In this document: positions 7,088 through 8,710 of the stretch, one piece after another
Numbering within the stretch: the first letter of the stretch is position 1
How the letters are laid out: the number at the start of each line of letters is the position of its first letter
From: JALQTD01 sp965657495
Lineage (GTDB): Bacteria > Bacteroidota > Bacteroidia > Flavobacteriales_D > Sanyastnellaceae
Assembly: GCA_965657495.1 (NCBI GenBank)
Contig: CBFHPD010000200.1
Span: 1 to 8,710 of the forward strand
Reading direction: 5' to 3'
DNA: 8,710 nucleotides
Translations under genes and position numbers: made by a program
The notes under the pieces: generated by a model
Seen by the model: the letters and a program-made list of their open reading frames with translations, nothing else
The model's database searches: none
What the model was told of the DNA's origin: nothing

Positions 7088-8066
7088 TTGAGCTGCCCCA
7101 GCGGCGCCCGGACATGAGGTAGTTTGTCACGTAATCGTGTACCGCGTCTTCGAGCGTGTGGAACGGTTGGTCGTAGCCGATGGATCGCAGTTTGGACAGG
7201 TCCGCTTCCGTGAAGTATTGGTACGTGTCGCGGATGTCCTCCGGGGTGTCGATGAACGTGATGTCCTCCGTTTGGCCCATGGCGGCGAAGGTTGCTCGGG
7301 CCAAATCCAAAAACGTCCGCGCCTTTCCAGATCCCAAGTTGTACAGCCCGTTCGACCCCGCTTTGCGGTGGTGCATCAGCCACGTGCACACGGACGCCAC
7401 GTCCTTGACGTAGACGAAGTCGCGCGCCTGGTGGCCGTCGGCGTAGTCCGGACGGTGGGAGCGGAAGAGCTGCATCGCCCCGGTTTCGCGCACCTTGTTG
7501 AACGTATGGAAGACCACGGAAGCCATGCGCCCCTTGTGGTATTCGTTGGGCCCAAACACATTGAAAAACTTCAGCCCCGCCCAGAAGTAAGGCGCCTTCG
7601 GCTGGGCGAGTGCCCACTTGTCGAATTCGTTTTTCGACACCCCATACGGGTTGAGCGGGTGCAGTTGATCGACGAGGGCGTGCTCGTCCCGGTACCCGTG
7701 TTCGCCCCCGCCGTAGGTAGCGGCGGATGAGGCGTACACGAGCGGCAGGCCGTACGCCACGCAACGGTTCCAAACGGCTTGGCTGTAATGCAAGTTGAGC
7801 GCGTCAAAGATGGCGGTGCTTTGCTCCGTGGTGTCCGTGCGCGCGCCGAGGTGGAAGATGAATTGAACCTGCGATTCGTTCGCATCGAGCCAGTCGAAGA
7901 ACGCATGGCGCTCAACCTGAGCGGTGTAGCGGAGGCCGGCCGTGTTGGGCGCTTTGTCTTCGCGGCTGAAGTCATCGACCAAGACCAAATCAAAAAACCG
8001 CAACGCATTCAGGTGCGCGGCCAGCGCACTGCCGATGAATCCCGCGGCTCCGGTAATCACAATCAT
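7080..8066 (-). CDS. hldD: ADP-L-glycero-D-manno-heptose 6-epimerase
   Basis: The 328-residue protein is an extended short-chain dehydrogenase that converts ADP-D-glycero- to ADP-L-glycero-D-manno-heptose, the last step in making the heptose donor for the LPS inner core. The NAD(P)-binding GAAGFIG lies at 6-12, with an acidic strand end DD at 31-32. FHLGARTDTT (71-80), SSAATYG (113-119) and the catalytic YGVSK (Tyr141, Lys145) follow. The substrate-side signature FFNVFGPNEYHKGRMASVVF (167-186) and RDFVYVKDV (215-223) are strongly characteristic of HldD/RfaD within this superfamily. The length is close to the usual ~310-330. The ATG at 8066 puts the Rossmann strand MIVITG first; longer upstream readings overlap the divergent pterin gene and are not credible. 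No other heptose genes are in the window. The 3' end overlaps merR convergently with no visible terminator. Confidence 0.95.
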   Translation of the reverse strand: MIVITGAAGFIGSALAAHLNALRFFDLVLVDDFSREDKAPNTAGLRYTAQVERHAFFDWLDANESQVQFIFHLGARTDTTEQSTAIFDALNLHYSQAVWNRCVAYGLPLVYASSAATYGGGEHGYRDEHALVDQLHPLNPYGVSKNEFDKWALAQPKAPYFWAGLKFFNVFGPNEYHKGRMASVVFHTFNKVRETGAMQLFRSHRPDYADGHQARDFVYVKDVASVCTWLMHHRKAGSNGLYNLGSGKARTFLDLARATFAAMGQTEDITFIDTPEDIRDTYQYFTEADLSKLRSIGYDQPFHTLEDAVHDYVTNYLMSGRRWGSSIN

Positions 8067-8070
8067 GGCG

Positions 8071-8078
8071 CAAAGGTA
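8071..8078 (-). promoter_or_regulatory. -7 promoter element of hldD
   Basis: On the minus strand this reads TACCTTTG, a perfect match to the Bacteroidota -7 consensus TAnnTTTG. Four bases separate it from the hldD ATG, the same distance as in the M23 promoter. A TTG at 8106-8104 could be a -33 element, but its spacing of 25 nt is longer than normal, so only the -7 box is called. Transcription should begin at or next to the start codon. Confidence 0.65.
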
Positions 8079-8088
8079 CGGCCGGATG

Positions 8089-8096
8089 TATCTTTG
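8089..8096 (+). promoter_or_regulatory. -7 promoter element of the queD-like/folE operon
   Basis: TATCTTTG is a perfect match to the TAnnTTTG -7 consensus and lies nine bases before the ATG at 8106. No convincing -33 TTG is seen at the expected distance, which would fall at the start of hldD. The predicted 5' leader is only a few bases long. Confidence 0.65.
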
Positions 8097-8105
8097 GCCC
8101 ATCCA

Positions 8106-8528
8106 ATGAAACAAGTCTACATCACCCGCCGCGCGCGCTTCAACGCCGCTCACAAGCTCTGGCATCCCGACTGGAGCGAGGAAAAGAACTTCGAGGTCTT
8201 CGGCAAATGCGCGAACCCGAACTGGCACGGCCACAACTTTGAACTGCACGTGACGGTGAAAGGCGCGCCGGACCCCGTGACCGGCTACTGCATCAACCTT
8301 GTGGAATTGAAGCAGATCATCAAGCAATACGTCGAGGATCCGATCGATCACAAGAACCTGAACCTCGATGTGCCCTTCATGGCGGGGAAGCAGCCGTCCA
8401 CAGAAAACTTGATCATTGCGATTTGGGACCAAATTGAACCCCACATCAACGCTCGTGGTTGTACCCTCACGCACTTGCGGCTTTATGAGACGGAAAACAA
8501 CTACGCAGACTACTATGGCGGAGAATAA
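8106..8528 (+). CDS. queD: 6-pyruvoyl-tetrahydropterin synthase / QueD family protein
   Basis: The 140-residue protein belongs to the T-fold PTPS/QueD family acting on 7,8-dihydroneopterin triphosphate. The zinc ligands are His16 (FNAAHKL) and His41 and His43 (HGH). The putative catalytic triad is Cys35, Asp81 and His82 (IDHKNLN), and Glu128 (YETENN) fits the pterin-anchoring glutamate. The motif FGKCANPNWHGHNF, with five residues between Cys and HGH, and the DHKNLxxDVPF and STENxxxxIWD segments resemble animal 6-pyruvoyl-tetrahydropterin synthase more than E. coli QueD, which has a shorter Cys-x3-HGH. The symbol is therefore family-level: the product may be 6-pyruvoyl-tetrahydropterin rather than the queuosine precursor. 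The ATG at 8106 follows a -7 promoter box. The stop overlaps folE, encoding the preceding step, by 14 nt. No other queuosine genes are visible. Confidence 0.9.
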   Translation: MKQVYITRRARFNAAHKLWHPDWSEEKNFEVFGKCANPNWHGHNFELHVTVKGAPDPVTGYCINLVELKQIIKQYVEDPIDHKNLNLDVPFMAGKQPSTENLIIAIWDQIEPHINARGCTLTHLRLYETENNYADYYGGE

Positions 8529-8710
8529 GCGGGCGCTTTACGAACGGATTGAACGGTATGATGAGGCGGCCGTGGGACATCTTGCGGGCAATTACCGCGA
8601 GGTGCTCGAACGCATCGGTGAAGATGTCGATCGGGAAGGATTGGTGAAGACGCCGGAGCGGGCGGCGAAAGCCATGGCCGTGTTGACGGCGGGCATGTAT
8701 GCCGATCCGG
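8515..8710 (+). CDS. folE: GTP cyclohydrolase I, N-terminal part (3' truncated by window edge)
   Basis: Sixty-five complete codons are visible before the window ends. After a charged N-terminal extension, the segment YREVLERIGEDVDREGLVKT (residues 27-46), then PERAAKAM and LTAGMYADP, is the classic opening of type I GTP cyclohydrolase. That enzyme converts GTP to 7,8-dihydroneopterin triphosphate, the entry to folate, biopterin-type and queuosine pterins. The zinc-binding and catalytic residues lie beyond the window. The ATG at 8515 overlaps the end of the PTPS gene by 14 nt in a different frame, so the two are very likely co-transcribed and possibly translationally coupled. Its product is the substrate of the upstream enzyme. 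Confidence 0.93.
   Translation, partial: MAENKRALYERIERYDEAAVGHLAGNYREVLERIGEDVDREGLVKTPERAAKAMAVLTAGMYADP

Noticed and set aside
8067..8105. preQ1 riboswitch before the queD-like gene
   Set aside because: The gap is 39 nt and is filled by two promoter boxes, so there is no room for an aptamer after the predicted transcription start.
1..8710. Mobile element, CRISPR array, tRNA or defence system
   Set aside because: No spaced direct repeats, terminal inverted repeats, transposase or integrase motifs, tRNA-like cloverleaf, or toxin-antitoxin pair was seen. Nearly all sequence is covered by intact housekeeping-type genes.

Overview
The window is a compact, gene-dense piece of a bacterial chromosome. 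It is most likely from a fairly high-GC member of the Bacteroidota, perhaps a flavobacterial-type lineage. Three observations support this. Start codons are not preceded by Shine-Dalgarno sequences. Two perfect and one near-perfect copy of the Bacteroidota -7 promoter element (TAnnTTTG) lie just upstream of start codons. The protein set also fits the phylum: a LepB-like DUF5684 membrane protein, a sigma-54 regulator lacking a DNA-binding domain, and an alaS / M23 peptidase / MerR cluster. The species cannot be read from the sequence.

Layout. (1) 1-2420, plus strand: the 3' end of an ABC-2 type permease, a short Ppx/GppA phosphatase and a receiver-AAA+ sigma-54 activator. They are joined by two ATGA stop/start overlaps, so they probably form one translationally coupled operon. 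(2) 2507-2923, plus: a small three-helix membrane protein. (3) 2949-2991: a strong bidirectional terminator separating it from the convergent gene. (4) 3005-5608, minus: alaS, full length. (5) 5688-6665 and 6728-7087, plus: a membrane-anchored M23 endopeptidase and a minimal MerR-type regulator. (6) 7080-8066, minus: hldD, an LPS heptose epimerase whose stop overlaps the merR stop. (7) 8106-8710, plus: a 6-pyruvoyl-tetrahydropterin synthase family gene overlapping the 5' end of folE, which runs off the window. These two are consecutive steps in pterin synthesis from GTP.

Functional themes are translation (AlaS), envelope construction (M23 peptidase, HldD, ABC permease), phosphate or stress signalling (Ppx/GppA plus sigma-54 activator) and pterin synthesis (FolE, PTPS/QueD). 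No gene-free stretch exceeds about 90 bases. I see no tRNA, rRNA, CRISPR array, insertion sequence, prophage or obvious transferred block. The window looks like ordinary core chromosome. The most interesting points are promoter elements only 4 nt from start codons (predicting leaderless mRNAs), the regulator without a DNA-binding domain, and the animal-like active-site motif of the PTPS.
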